A stretch of 21,542 nt of DNA from Bacteroidales bacterium (GCA_016935595.1 JAFGQQ010000251.1:1-21542); one strand, 5' to 3'. Positions 1 through 8,282 are shown, numbered from the stretch's first letter. Notes: a model not told the origin generated them from the sequence alone. A program made the numbers and translations.

Positions 1-844
1 CCCCGTCAAAATAATCAACTCCTGAGATGTTATCTGAGATTACCAATTCCAGGTAATTCTTATTATCTTCAATATAAGTGGCGCTAAGTAATATCGGGGG
101 ATTGATGTCTAAAATTGTCCCTTCTACGGTTAAATTAAAATCAAGACTGTCTACATTTAATTCAACGTAATTCCAACCATCATCAGATAAAGAGACATAA
201 ATGCTTCTTGGACCAGGTATTTCGTATTCTCCAATTACATAACTAATAGTTAATGCTTTATTTTTTTCCTGATCTAAATAAAACATCTCTTCAAAAAACA
301 CGTTTCCATAATCAGGATGTGAAATTTCAATATAAAAATGATTTAAGCCAGTATATTCATCTTCAATTTGAACTTCGATTGTAACAACATCACCCGGGTA
401 TGCAAGCTCTTTTGATACATTAAAATAGGTAATTTTTGGGGGAATAGTATCGGGGGCTACATTAATAGCATAAAAGCCGGCATTTATTTCTACGGAATAA
501 AATGTAAATGTGCTGTCCTCATAATCCAAAATTATATATTCCACATACCAGTTCCCGGGAGTTGCATATACAGGTATATCAAATTCAACAACGTATTTTC
601 CGTTTGATAAATCATAGTCGTTAAAATAAGAATACATACCTAAAGGAGGGTATTCTGCATCAGGATTATAAATTTCAATTTCTCCTTGTAAAAAAGTATT
701 AAGTGGATTATCTATGGTAATATCAATTTGTACAATTCCCGCACCATTAAGCGTATCGGGAGTAATTGTTACAATTGGAGCATTAATAGCAAGGCAATAA
801 AAACTCATGCCTAAAAACATAAAAAATAAAGTTAAATTTTTCAT
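1..844 (-). CDS. Secreted Ig-like-repeat protein, C-terminus beyond the window
   Basis: An open frame runs from an ATG at 844 to the left edge with no stop, giving the first 281 residues. It starts with a signal peptide (MKNLTLFFMFLGMSFYCLA), so the protein is exported. The rest is beta-rich, with at least two related segments that each open with a proline pair and close with an acidic 'sDxxsGxxyf' motif: roughly residues 160-205 (PPKITYF ... EDEYTGLNHF) and 255-281 (PPILLSA ... SDNISGVDYF). This pattern resembles bacterial Ig-like or cadherin-like repeats of large surface proteins. No catalytic domain is visible. A T9SS sorting domain may lie beyond the edge but cannot be seen. The function is unknown; adhesion or carbohydrate binding would be guesses. 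The 236 bases upstream hold no clear promoter. Confidence 0.8.
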   Translation of the reverse strand, partial: MKNLTLFFMFLGMSFYCLAINAPIVTITPDTLNGAGIVQIDITIDNPLNTFLQGEIEIYNPDAEYPPLGMYSYFNDYDLSNGKYVVEFDIPVYATPGNWYVEYIILDYEDSTFTFYSVEINAGFYAINVAPDTIPPKITYFNVSKELAYPGDVVTIEVQIEDEYTGLNHFYIEISHPDYGNVFFEEMFYLDQEKNKALTISYVIGEYEIPGPRSIYVSLSDDGWNYVELNVDSLDFNLTVEGTILDINPPILLSATYIEDNKNYLELVISDNISGVDYFDG

Positions 845-1080
845 AACTATAAGTTTAGATTAAACATAAAATAAATTTACATACAGATACGAAAATACGG
901 GAATTGACTACCGCTTGTGAAAACCCGGTATTTTGCAAAAATTATAATTATTTTAATCTGCCGGAATGATTTTAGTATTTATTTATATTTTATACAAACG
1001 GCATAAATTAAATTAACAAAAAATGCAACTTTTTGTAACAACAGTTATGGAAATTTATAAAAAATATTTTTATAATTAAA

Positions 1081-1851
1081 TTATTGCATCTGCCTTATCC
1101 TTACTTCAATATCATTCTCATCTTTTAATAATTCCACTAATTGATCGGTATCGGTATTACCGTAATGGTAAGGATACAGAATTTTTGGCCTGAAATTTTT
1201 GGCCGCATCGGCAACCATCTCGGGTGTCATGGTATAAGGCAGGTTCATTGGTAAAAATGCAATATCAATATCTTTTAAAGCCTTCATCTCCGGTGTATTT
1301 TCCGTATCGCCTGCTATGTATACTTTCTTATCCCCAAAAGTTAAAATATAGCCATTCCCCACTCCTTTAGGATGGAATGGATTTCCCGGCGAACGCATGT
1401 GTTTAATGTTATAAGCTGGTATTGCTTCTATTTTAATTCCATATATTTCGGTATTATCGCCATTTTTCATAATTTCGGAAGCTGATAAATACTCGTTAAT
1501 CTCAATGCATTTTTCGGTTAAAACAATTTTGGTATTTTCTTTTGTAATTTTATTAATGGCTGAAACATCAAGATGATCGCCATGTTCATGAGTGACAAGT
1601 ATGATATCGGCTTTTGACATTTTTGAATAATCGGCTTCTGCCGAAACCGGGTCAATATGGATTACCAAATTATTAAATTCAAACATCAAGGTTCCGTGGC
1701 CAATAAAAGTAATTTTTAAATCACCTGCTAAGGTTTGAATAATATCAGTTTCAAAACCTTCTTGTGAATAACCGCTTTGTATTAAGAACACAGGAAAACA
1801 ACAAAATGAAAATAATGCTTTTATTAAAGAGAATTTCTTAAGTTTTTCCAT
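1081..1851 (-). CDS. Exported metallo-beta-lactamase-fold metal-dependent hydrolase (UlaG-like)
   Basis: This 256-residue protein has the full metal-binding set of the MBL fold in the short, UlaG-like / UPF0173-like form: H88-x-H90-x-D92-H93 in the sequence THEHGDHLD, H160, D182 in GDTE, and H229 in YPYHYG. An early IGHGTLMFEF strand (50-59) is also typical. A hydrophobic segment at about residues 8-29 ending in GYSQ looks like a signal peptide, so the enzyme probably works in the periplasm, unlike the mostly cytoplasmic family members. The substrate cannot be told; relatives include lactonases and phosphodiesterases. It lies 59 bases downstream of the amylase on the same strand and may be cotranscribed, but nothing ties it to starch use. 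Fold and metal site are secure; the reaction is not. Confidence 0.85.
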   Translation of the reverse strand: MEKLKKFSLIKALFSFCCFPVFLIQSGYSQEGFETDIIQTLAGDLKITFIGHGTLMFEFNNLVIHIDPVSAEADYSKMSKADIILVTHEHGDHLDVSAINKITKENTKIVLTEKCIEINEYLSASEIMKNGDNTEIYGIKIEAIPAYNIKHMRSPGNPFHPKGVGNGYILTFGDKKVYIAGDTENTPEMKALKDIDIAFLPMNLPYTMTPEMVADAAKNFRPKILYPYHYGNTDTDQLVELLKDENDIEVRIRQMQ

Positions 1852-1910
1852 AGTATTTGGTTTAATTGTTTATTAAGTAAATTTAATAAATTGCACAACT
1901 ATATTAAACA

Positions 1911-4727
1911 CTACAAAAAAATAATTTTTCGAACTTTTTGATAATCATTAAATACTGATTTTATTAAATATAAACCTTTCAAATAATCATTTTTTTGCCA
2001 GTTTATAGTATGTAATCCTTTTTCTAATTCTCCTGTAAAAACCTGTTCTACAATTGTTCCGGCCAGACTATATATATTTATTTCAACTGAACTGTTTTCT
2101 GTTAATTCAAGAAAAATATTTAAATTTTCAGTTACCGGATTTGGCCAAACTACAAAAGTATTTTGTTTATTTAATGAATTGGGTAGATAATTATTGCTGG
2201 CTAAAATATCCGGTTTTTCAAGTTTTTTAGATGTATATAAATGATATTCTCCCGGTTTTAATATAATTGTATCATTCACATCATCCACTTCAATTTGCTC
2301 TCCGCTAAAAAAATCATACCATGTACCGGTTTTCTGGAACTGAGGGTTAATTTTACCTGTTTTTACATCGAAATTCCCAATTATCGTAACGTCCATGTCA
2401 TTGTGATTAATATGAATGCTTTTTAATGCTTTACTTACATTTAGAGTAAAATCGGTACTTTTAAACGCAGGTTCGGTTTGTATTAAGTTAATTAATGCCG
2501 AATATACCTGGTATAACCTCTTTCTATAATATTCTGAAAAATAATCCCATTTTACAGGTTTTAATGATAACCTGCAACCATCGTCAATTGTTATACCGTC
2601 ATCACAAGTATTAATTGAATAATCATAGCCCAGTTCGCCAAACATCCAAACCATTTTTGGACCAGGTACAGGAAAGAAAAATGTAGCTGCCATCTCGGCC
2701 CTGTGTAAAGCTGTATTTAAATTCTTTACATCGTAACTCCCTTCTTCGTTGCCCCAGGTTTGGGCTTTATACATAAGTCGCTCCTCATCATGACTTTCCA
2801 TATAACCCACTAAATTCGGTTCATCCCAGCTACGGTTTTTATATGAAATTCCTGAAAAATTTGATTTATTCGATTCATGCCATCCCATTACAGCTTCATT
2901 ATAATTGTAATTTAAATTTCCCCATAATAAAAATCCATAACTTGCCAATTCTTTTTCTTCCGAATTATCTGTCAGATGTTCAAGAATTAGTAATGCATCT
3001 TCATTTACTTCCCGGATTTCATCGGCCATTCTTTTAAGCAGGGCTATCCTGGAAGCATCATATGTCCAGCCATCTCCGGTTTTATTGGTAAAACCCTTAG
3101 TAAAATCGAACCGGAAACCATCAATCTTATATTCTTCAAGCCAAAACCTATTTACCCTGTCGATAAAATCTTGTGTATATTGACTTTCATGATTAAAATC
3201 ATATCCCCAGCACCAGGGCTGATGCGGACAACTTTCGTTATACCATGGATTATCGGAAGCAGGTTTGCCAGCATCCTGATCGAAATACATCCGCAGCAGA
3301 GGCGACTGACCATAAGAATGATTCAATACAATATCCATGATAATAGCAATTCCGCGTTTATGGCATTCATCGATAAATTTTTTATAATCGTTTTTAGTGC
3401 CATATGCTTTATCAGTTGCAAAATAAAATGATGGATTATATCCCCAGCTCTGATTTCCTTCAAATTCGTTAAAAGGCATTAATTCAATGGCATTAATACC
3501 CAAATTCTCGAGGTAATCGAGAGAATCTAAAACAGTTTTGATATCCCTGTTTGCTGAAAAATCCCTGATTAATAATTCGTAAATTACAAGATTCTCTTTA
3601 TCCGGCACCTCAAAATCTTCAATTTCCCATTCATAACTTTGCTCTCCGGTGACAAACACCGAAGCAATCTCATGGGTTTTATCTGTTGGGTATTCAGTTA
3701 AATCAGGATAAATATAATCCGGAATATCTTCATCATAAGGATCAACTGTTCTTTCTGTAAACGGATCGGCTATTCTAATGTTTTCTTCAATAAAATATTG
3801 ATACCTATATACCTGATGATTATTCAACGGGTTCAGTGAAAGCCAGAATCTCTCACCATCCGGAGTTTTGTACATTATATAATCATTACTTAATTCCCAT
3901 TGGTTAAAATCACCAATTACAAAGGCATATTCTTTTCCCGGTGCTAGCAAGACTAATGTTACTGTGCTATCATTACTAAAATTAACGCCTTCAGGCAGTC
4001 CAGCAGGTAATTCAGCAATTGATATCTCATCCCTGATAAAATAATAAACCGAATCGGTAACAATAAAATCATTATTATATGCAACAGCCTTTATTTTGTG
4101 CTTTCCTGAGCCTATAACAGTTATAGTATCTAATAATGTGTTGTTATAGTTTATGCTTGTTTTAACTTGGTCAATATAAACTACAATTGAGTCAGCATCG
4201 CTTGTGCCTATCGAAATTGTTTCAACATTAATAATTAAATTATCATTTTCCTTGAAAATGGCATATTTACCAGGTGAACTAAATTTAACATTCATTCCTG
4301 GCTCATAAACATCAATAAAAAGATCGGGATCTGTTTTCTGAGAGCCATCAGCCGACCGAAACACAAAAGCAAGTTGTACAACTTTTACATCACCAGTTAT
4401 TCCATAATATGTAAAAATATCGGGTGATATAGATAGTTCATATATGCTATCATTAATTTTAGTTAGTTTCGTCTCAGGAGAATTAAATCCCCAGTTGGTT
4501 TTAACATATTTCCAATCATGAGTATTAACACTTTCATCAGTCATTACACCTGTATGCGCATAAATATCACCTGAATAATTTGCCAGGGGCGCATCGCCTG
4601 CATGGGAATTAAAGATGACCATAATGCTTCCGCTGGTGGATGGAAATTCAGGATCGGTAGTTACCTGCTGAGAATTTAAATTACTTACGATGAATAATAA
4701 AGCAAAAGACAGAATATATTTTATCAT
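1911..4727 (-). CDS. Secreted GH13 alpha-amylase family enzyme with T9SS sorting domain
   Basis: The 938-residue protein hydrolyses alpha-glucans, most likely starch, outside the cell. In order it shows: signal peptide (1-19); an N-terminal beta-rich segment (about 21-145) common on Bacteroidota amylases; a second beta segment (about 146-235); a CBM48-like domain (about 250-335, with VIGDFNQW at 270-277); a GH13 barrel (about 378-735); a C-terminal beta domain (to about 832); and a T9SS type A sorting domain (about 858-938, WPNPVTENLNIF ... KGLYLIK). Catalytic motifs are intact: DIVLNH (465-470), DGFRFD with nucleophile D541, ILEHL with acid/base E583, and ESHDEE with D647. The sorting domain predicts export and surface attachment or release. 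A LacI-type operator lies 265 bases upstream, linking it to the maltose locus at 9860-21242. Amylase versus pullulanase-like specificity cannot be settled from sequence. Confidence 0.93.
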   Translation of the reverse strand: MIKYILSFALLFIVSNLNSQQVTTDPEFPSTSGSIMVIFNSHAGDAPLANYSGDIYAHTGVMTDESVNTHDWKYVKTNWGFNSPETKLTKINDSIYELSISPDIFTYYGITGDVKVVQLAFVFRSADGSQKTDPDLFIDVYEPGMNVKFSSPGKYAIFKENDNLIINVETISIGTSDADSIVVYIDQVKTSINYNNTLLDTITVIGSGKHKIKAVAYNNDFIVTDSVYYFIRDEISIAELPAGLPEGVNFSNDSTVTLVLLAPGKEYAFVIGDFNQWELSNDYIMYKTPDGERFWLSLNPLNNHQVYRYQYFIEENIRIADPFTERTVDPYDEDIPDYIYPDLTEYPTDKTHEIASVFVTGEQSYEWEIEDFEVPDKENLVIYELLIRDFSANRDIKTVLDSLDYLENLGINAIELMPFNEFEGNQSWGYNPSFYFATDKAYGTKNDYKKFIDECHKRGIAIIMDIVLNHSYGQSPLLRMYFDQDAGKPASDNPWYNESCPHQPWCWGYDFNHESQYTQDFIDRVNRFWLEEYKIDGFRFDFTKGFTNKTGDGWTYDASRIALLKRMADEIREVNEDALLILEHLTDNSEEKELASYGFLLWGNLNYNYNEAVMGWHESNKSNFSGISYKNRSWDEPNLVGYMESHDEERLMYKAQTWGNEEGSYDVKNLNTALHRAEMAATFFFPVPGPKMVWMFGELGYDYSINTCDDGITIDDGCRLSLKPVKWDYFSEYYRKRLYQVYSALINLIQTEPAFKSTDFTLNVSKALKSIHINHNDMDVTIIGNFDVKTGKINPQFQKTGTWYDFFSGEQIEVDDVNDTIILKPGEYHLYTSKKLEKPDILASNNYLPNSLNKQNTFVVWPNPVTENLNIFLELTENSSVEINIYSLAGTIVEQVFTGELEKGLHTINWQKNDYLKGLYLIKSVFNDYQKVRKIIFL

Positions 4728-4778
4728 GATTTTAAAATTTAATAATGTCTTTAATATTATTGATATATTTTATTAAAA

Positions 4779-4869
4779 GGGCTGAAGCCCTATTTTTTAA
4801 AATTTATACTATAACCACGGCCTTAAGGCCGTGGTTAATCAAAACAATACATTCTCAGGACTTTAGTCC
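4779..4869. repeat. Cluster of three REP-like palindromic hairpins
   Basis: Three short GC-rich inverted repeats sit in otherwise AT-rich DNA within 91 bases: GGGCTGAAGCCC at 4779-4790 (5-bp stem, GA loop), a 26-base perfect palindrome at 4812-4837, and GGACTTTAGTCC at 4858-4869 (5-bp stem, TT loop). Their form and spacing resemble REP-type elements mobilised by IS200/IS605-related REP-associated transposases, which leave arrays of imperfect palindromes. No transposase is in the window, so mobility is inferred. The cluster lies between the stop of the MORN gene and the start of the amylase gene and would be in the amylase leader RNA if transcription starts near the operator at 4992-5003. Confidence 0.7.
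4812..4837. repeat. 26-base perfect palindrome (central hairpin of the cluster)
   Basis: Each half reads TAACCACGGCCTT and the two halves are exact reverse complements with no spacer. As RNA or single-stranded DNA it would form a strong GC-rich hairpin. No T-run follows on either strand, so it does not look like an intrinsic terminator. Confidence 0.85.
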
Positions 4870-4991
4870 ATTATTTCAATATATAATATATATTCTTTAA
4901 AATTTTGAAGAACAGTAAAAAATCCACATAAATTTACTAATTTTTAATTCGATAAATATCAATTTTTCAGTTAATTAGACAAATAATTTAT

Positions 4992-5003
4992 GCAAACGTT
5001 TGC
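4992..5003. promoter_or_regulatory. LacI-family operator upstream of the secreted amylase
   Basis: GCAAACGTTTGC is a perfect 12-base palindrome with the central CG of LacI/PurR-type operators. On the minus strand it extends to CCGCAAACGTTTG (5005 to 4993), identical over 13 bases to the site upstream of the MFS gene at 10922-10934. It lies 265 bases before the amylase ATG and 122 bases after the MORN stop. It is the likely target of the LacI-type regulator encoded at 9860-10882. I could not find a convincing -33/-7 promoter pair beside it. Confidence 0.7.
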
Positions 5004-5125
5004 GGTTTCGGTTGCGGAAAATATTTTTCAAAATCACTGATATTTTAATTTCTGATTTGAAAATCTAATATCATTCAATTAATAATTAAAAAACAGAATA
5101 ATGCTTAATAAAAAAATTTAAATAC

Positions 5126-5812
5126 CTATTTAATAAATTTGTTATTTTTCCATTTCCCTGTTATTACCTTTCCATATGAATAAGTAAAAGAACCTTGTCC
5201 TTGAAATTTGTTTTTTCCCCACTCGCCTTCATATTTGCTTCCGTTTACCAGAAACATAGTACCTGTGCCGTGTTTTAAATTATTTTTCCATTCTCCCACA
5301 TACTTTTTTCCATCCGCATAATAAAAAGTGCCTTCCCCGTTTAATTTGCTGTTTTTCAATTCTCCCACATATTTACTTCCCGCATATTTCCCGATTGCGT
5401 AAATAAAAGTCCCCTGTCCAAAACATTTATTGTTTTTCCAATTCCCTTCATATTTGTCGCCGTTAGCATATATAAAAATTCCAGTCCCATGCATTTTATT
5501 GTTTTTCCACATTCCTTTGTAAATATCTCCATTAGCAAAATAAAATGTGCCTGTTCCGTTTATTTTATTATTTTTCCATTCGCCTGTGTATTTACTTCCC
5601 TTAAATCTCCCTGATGAATAAGTAAAAGTACCTTGCCCGTTAAATTTATAATTTTGCCACATCCCTTCATACCTATTGCCGTTCCAAAAAACATAAGTGC
5701 CAATACTATCTTTACAATTTCCTTTTATGCATTTCCCAATTACCTGAGTACTAAAAAACTGAATAAATAATAAAATAATAAAAAATTTATTTTTACTTAG
5801 TTTTTCTATCAT
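5126..5812 (-). CDS. Secreted MORN-repeat protein
   Basis: The 228-residue protein has a signal peptide (about 1-26) followed almost entirely by MORN repeats of the form YxGxWKNNKxxGxGxFxYxxG, with units beginning at residues 48, 75, 98, 121, 148, 171 and 194 and a partial one at 217. MORN repeats form extended beta-hairpin stacks used as scaffolds or for binding proteins or lipids; no enzymatic residue is visible. The units follow a higher-order period of three (27+23+23 residues), so a 73-residue block is duplicated at 48-120 and 121-193, with a third copy begun at 194. Its ATG overlaps the TGA of the upstream CxxCH gene by four bases (ATGA), which implies translational coupling and a shared role. 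Two cysteines (28 and 33) follow the signal peptide. The partner is unknown. Confidence 0.88.
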   Translation of the reverse strand: MIEKLSKNKFFIILLFIQFFSTQVIGKCIKGNCKDSIGTYVFWNGNRYEGMWQNYKFNGQGTFTYSSGRFKGSKYTGEWKNNKINGTGTFYFANGDIYKGMWKNNKMHGTGIFIYANGDKYEGNWKNNKCFGQGTFIYAIGKYAGSKYVGELKNSKLNGEGTFYYADGKKYVGEWKNNLKHGTGTMFLVNGSKYEGEWGKNKFQGQGSFTYSYGKVITGKWKNNKFIK

Positions 5813-6912
5813 TGTGTTGATTTTGTTATTATTTCGTCATATAGTTCAACACTTCCTGGAAATAACAAGAACATGGCAGCAATAAATTGCCTGTCTTCCT
5901 TTTGTCTTGTGTTTTCACCTATTAAAAAATCAACTTTAAGAGCTTCCTGAAGGTTTAAGCATATGTTTTCCTTTTGAAGCTCAAAATCAATTTTATCCAT
6001 TTCTCTTGAGCTTTCAATAATTTTTTCAACTTGCTTCATCATTTCAGTTTTATTCTTCTTTTTAATCCCGGGCAGCGTAGCTTCAATTAAATCTTCAATC
6101 GGGTAAAAATAGAGCTGTTTGTAATTGTCCCAATCTTCTTGAGATAATCCTCTAATTTCTTTAAAATAATTAATCCATTCGTTGGTAACAAAAGCCTGTC
6201 CAATATTTGAAGGATCGGATAAATTATCAGGCGGCAACAAACAACATCTGAATCCATTTAAAATATATTTCTGCCCGTTAGTCAGTATTCTATCTATTTC
6301 CGATTTTAATTCCCATAACATTTGGATTCCATCATCGTTATAAATTCCTTTAACATGGGCAACATCAATTTCTTTCCGTTTTTTTTCGTTTATCTTCTTT
6401 GTTTCCAATTTTGAAACATCGCCTTTTGGAAAATATTCGGGAGGAGCATGGCAAACCATGCATTCACCTTTTAATCCAATTCTTTCAGCACCAATAATTG
6501 TTTTTTTTATTATATCTGTTTCATCTTTTCGAATAAGAAAAGCCTTATTCTTTAAAGAATCGCTAATTGGTTTATTCACTGATAAATACTCCGTAATGGT
6601 TATAAATAATTCCCTGGATTTAACAAATTCATCAACAGTATTTCCCTCAGTATCAGGCATAGACAGGTTGAGTGATTCAATTTTTTTAGCTAATTCTTTA
6701 AGTTGGCGAGCTTGCTCAGGAGTAAGGAATAAACCCTGTATAATGTTTATAGAAGATGTTCGTAAAACAAGATAATTCATTTCATTTAAACAATACTCCC
6801 AGAAATTTTTATTTGATAAATTATGATTGTGATCGTTAATTTCATAAATATTATTTGAAGCTAACAGAAGCAAAAAAATACAGGAAAGTAAAAAAATTTT
6901 TACTGAATTCAT
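5809..6912 (-). CDS. Secreted protein with a single CxxCH haem-c motif
   Basis: I do not recognise a named family. The start at 6912 is chosen because it places a hydrophobic signal peptide (MNSVKIFLLSCIFLLLLAS) at the N-terminus and leaves a 10-base gap after the radical SAM gene; an ATG at 6969 would overlap that gene by 47 bases and add a polar leader. The 367-residue product has one CMVCH motif at residues 151-155, the signature of covalent c-type haem attachment, followed by APPEYFPKG. An adjacent Cys pair (223-224) sits in FRCCLLPP. The mature protein is largely helical and charged, and an early LTPEQARQLKELAKKIE stretch resembles LTxxQ motifs of Spy/CpxP-like periplasmic proteins. Only one haem site is present and no clear distal ligand could be assigned. 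It sits between the radical SAM and MORN genes, so a periplasmic redox or sensing role is an inference. Confidence 0.78.
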   Translation of the reverse strand: MNSVKIFLLSCIFLLLLASNNIYEINDHNHNLSNKNFWEYCLNEMNYLVLRTSSINIIQGLFLTPEQARQLKELAKKIESLNLSMPDTEGNTVDEFVKSRELFITITEYLSVNKPISDSLKNKAFLIRKDETDIIKKTIIGAERIGLKGECMVCHAPPEYFPKGDVSKLETKKINEKKRKEIDVAHVKGIYNDDGIQMLWELKSEIDRILTNGQKYILNGFRCCLLPPDNLSDPSNIGQAFVTNEWINYFKEIRGLSQEDWDNYKQLYFYPIEDLIEATLPGIKKKNKTEMMKQVEKIIESSREMDKIDFELQKENICLNLQEALKVDFLIGENTRQKEDRQFIAAMFLLFPGSVELYDEIITKSTQ

Positions 6913-6922
6913 TTTTATTGAA

Positions 6923-8074
6923 TTATAACCAATGTCCCGGGATGGTATTTCCACAAGAACATTTCCCATTTTCCAAATAATTATTGATTACAGTATAATT
7001 TACTCTTTCAATTAAAGTTTTATTACATTTAGGACAGATAGTATTATTTCCTTCATGCCCCGGAACATTTCCCACGTAAACATATTGTAATCCGTTTTCC
7101 TTGGCAATTCTGTATGCTTTTTCAAGGGTGTTAATCGGAGTAAAAGGCGTATCCGTCATTTTATAAGCCGGTTCAAACCTGGTAAAATGTAAAGGTATAT
7201 TATTACCAATTTCATTATTTATCCAAGCGCACATAGTATCTAAAATTTCATCATTATCATTTAATCCCGGAATTAACAGGTTAACAATCTCGAACCAGGT
7301 TTTATCAATGTTATTAGATAATATTTTAAGAGTATTTTTAATTGGTTCAACACTGCAACCAATATATTTCTTATAAAATTCATCATCAAAACCTTTTAAA
7401 CCTAGAACAAAAGCATCGATATACGGAATTAATTCAATTAATGGATCGGAGTTAATATATCCGGCTGTTACACAAAAGGTTTTCATGTTTTCATTTTTAG
7501 CCAGTTTTGCTATATCCAGCATATATTCATAGTAAATAACAGGTTCGGTGTAAAAAAAATTTATGGAATTAACTTTATGCTTTTTTGCCCTTTCAATTAC
7601 ATTTTTTGGCTCTAAATCAAAAGTTTCAACTGCATCTGGCCCTACCTGGCTAATTTCATAGTTTTGACAAAACCGGCATGCGAGGTTACAGCCTGCAGTA
7701 GCAATACTAAATACTTTTTCGTTAATTTGATAATGGTAAAGCGGTGATTTCTCTATCTCATCCAGCATAATAACTGAAGGTTTGGAATAAACCATTGAAT
7801 AAAGAACAGAATCCCTGTTTCCCCTTGCATGGCAATCGCCGTTTTCGCCTGGCTTCAAGTTACATTCATTCGGACAAAGCATGCATTTAACTTTCTCCCA
7901 AGATAAATATTTCCAGTATTTTGCCTGGTGTAATCCTAAGTGGTTATTTCCAAATAAAAAACCAGGTTTAAATAAATTAAATGCAGACCAAATGCCAAGA
8001 CCGTATACACCACAATTTTTAATAAACGATTTTCGGGAAATCGTGTTTTCAGAATTCGTTTTATTCATAATCAT
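6923..8074 (-). CDS. AmrS-like radical SAM protein with Tat-like signal
   Basis: The 383-residue protein matches the radical SAM enzyme of AMMECR1/Memo/AmrS ('AmmeMemoRadiSam') groups. The cluster-binding motif is C129-x3-C133-x2-C136 in GCNLACRFCQN, followed by the typical NYEISQ. An N-terminal cysteine set (C64, C67, C71, C81, in CMLCPNEC and GDCHARGNRD) matches the family's extra metal site, and a C-terminal set (C347, C350, C372, C374) looks like a zinc ribbon. Unusually, residues 12-42 form a Tat-like signal (SRKSFIK then a hydrophobic stretch), with Lys in place of the second Arg, which suggests export or membrane anchoring. An in-frame ATG at 8068 would shorten it by two residues. AMMECR1 and Memo partner genes are absent here; instead a CxxCH protein gene follows 10 bases downstream. 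The substrate is unknown. Confidence 0.87.
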   Translation of the reverse strand: MIMNKTNSENTISRKSFIKNCGVYGLGIWSAFNLFKPGFLFGNNHLGLHQAKYWKYLSWEKVKCMLCPNECNLKPGENGDCHARGNRDSVLYSMVYSKPSVIMLDEIEKSPLYHYQINEKVFSIATAGCNLACRFCQNYEISQVGPDAVETFDLEPKNVIERAKKHKVNSINFFYTEPVIYYEYMLDIAKLAKNENMKTFCVTAGYINSDPLIELIPYIDAFVLGLKGFDDEFYKKYIGCSVEPIKNTLKILSNNIDKTWFEIVNLLIPGLNDNDEILDTMCAWINNEIGNNIPLHFTRFEPAYKMTDTPFTPINTLEKAYRIAKENGLQYVYVGNVPGHEGNNTICPKCNKTLIERVNYTVINNYLENGKCSCGNTIPGHWL

Positions 8075-8282
8075 TAATTAAAATTAGTCCCTTAATTAAA
8101 CTTGTTTAAATAACTATCTTATTTTATTAAAACTAATTTACGAAATATTAATGATTATTAAAGATGTTAATATGTTTAATTATAACACTCGTCATCGAAA
8201 ATATTACTTTTATCAAAAACAATTATTAAAAATAAACTTTTTCTCCTGTTTTACATATACATGGGTAAAATAAGCATTAAAT

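Noticed and set aside
845..1080. Promoter or terminator in the gap before the Ig-like protein gene
   Set aside because: No TAnnTTTG element or stable hairpin with T-run was found on the minus strand.
1869..1890. Inverted repeat TTTATTAA / TTAATAAA between the amylase and MBL genes
   Set aside because: It is made only of A-T pairs in AT-rich DNA and has no T-run after it, so a terminator role is not supported.
6458..6775. 105-codon open frame on the plus strand inside the CxxCH gene
   Set aside because: It lies opposite a gene with a signal peptide and haem motif in a coherent operon, and its translation shows no family features.
6913..6969. Upstream ATG that would extend the CxxCH protein by 19 residues
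   Set aside because: It overlaps the radical SAM gene by 47 bases and hides the signal peptide behind a polar leader.
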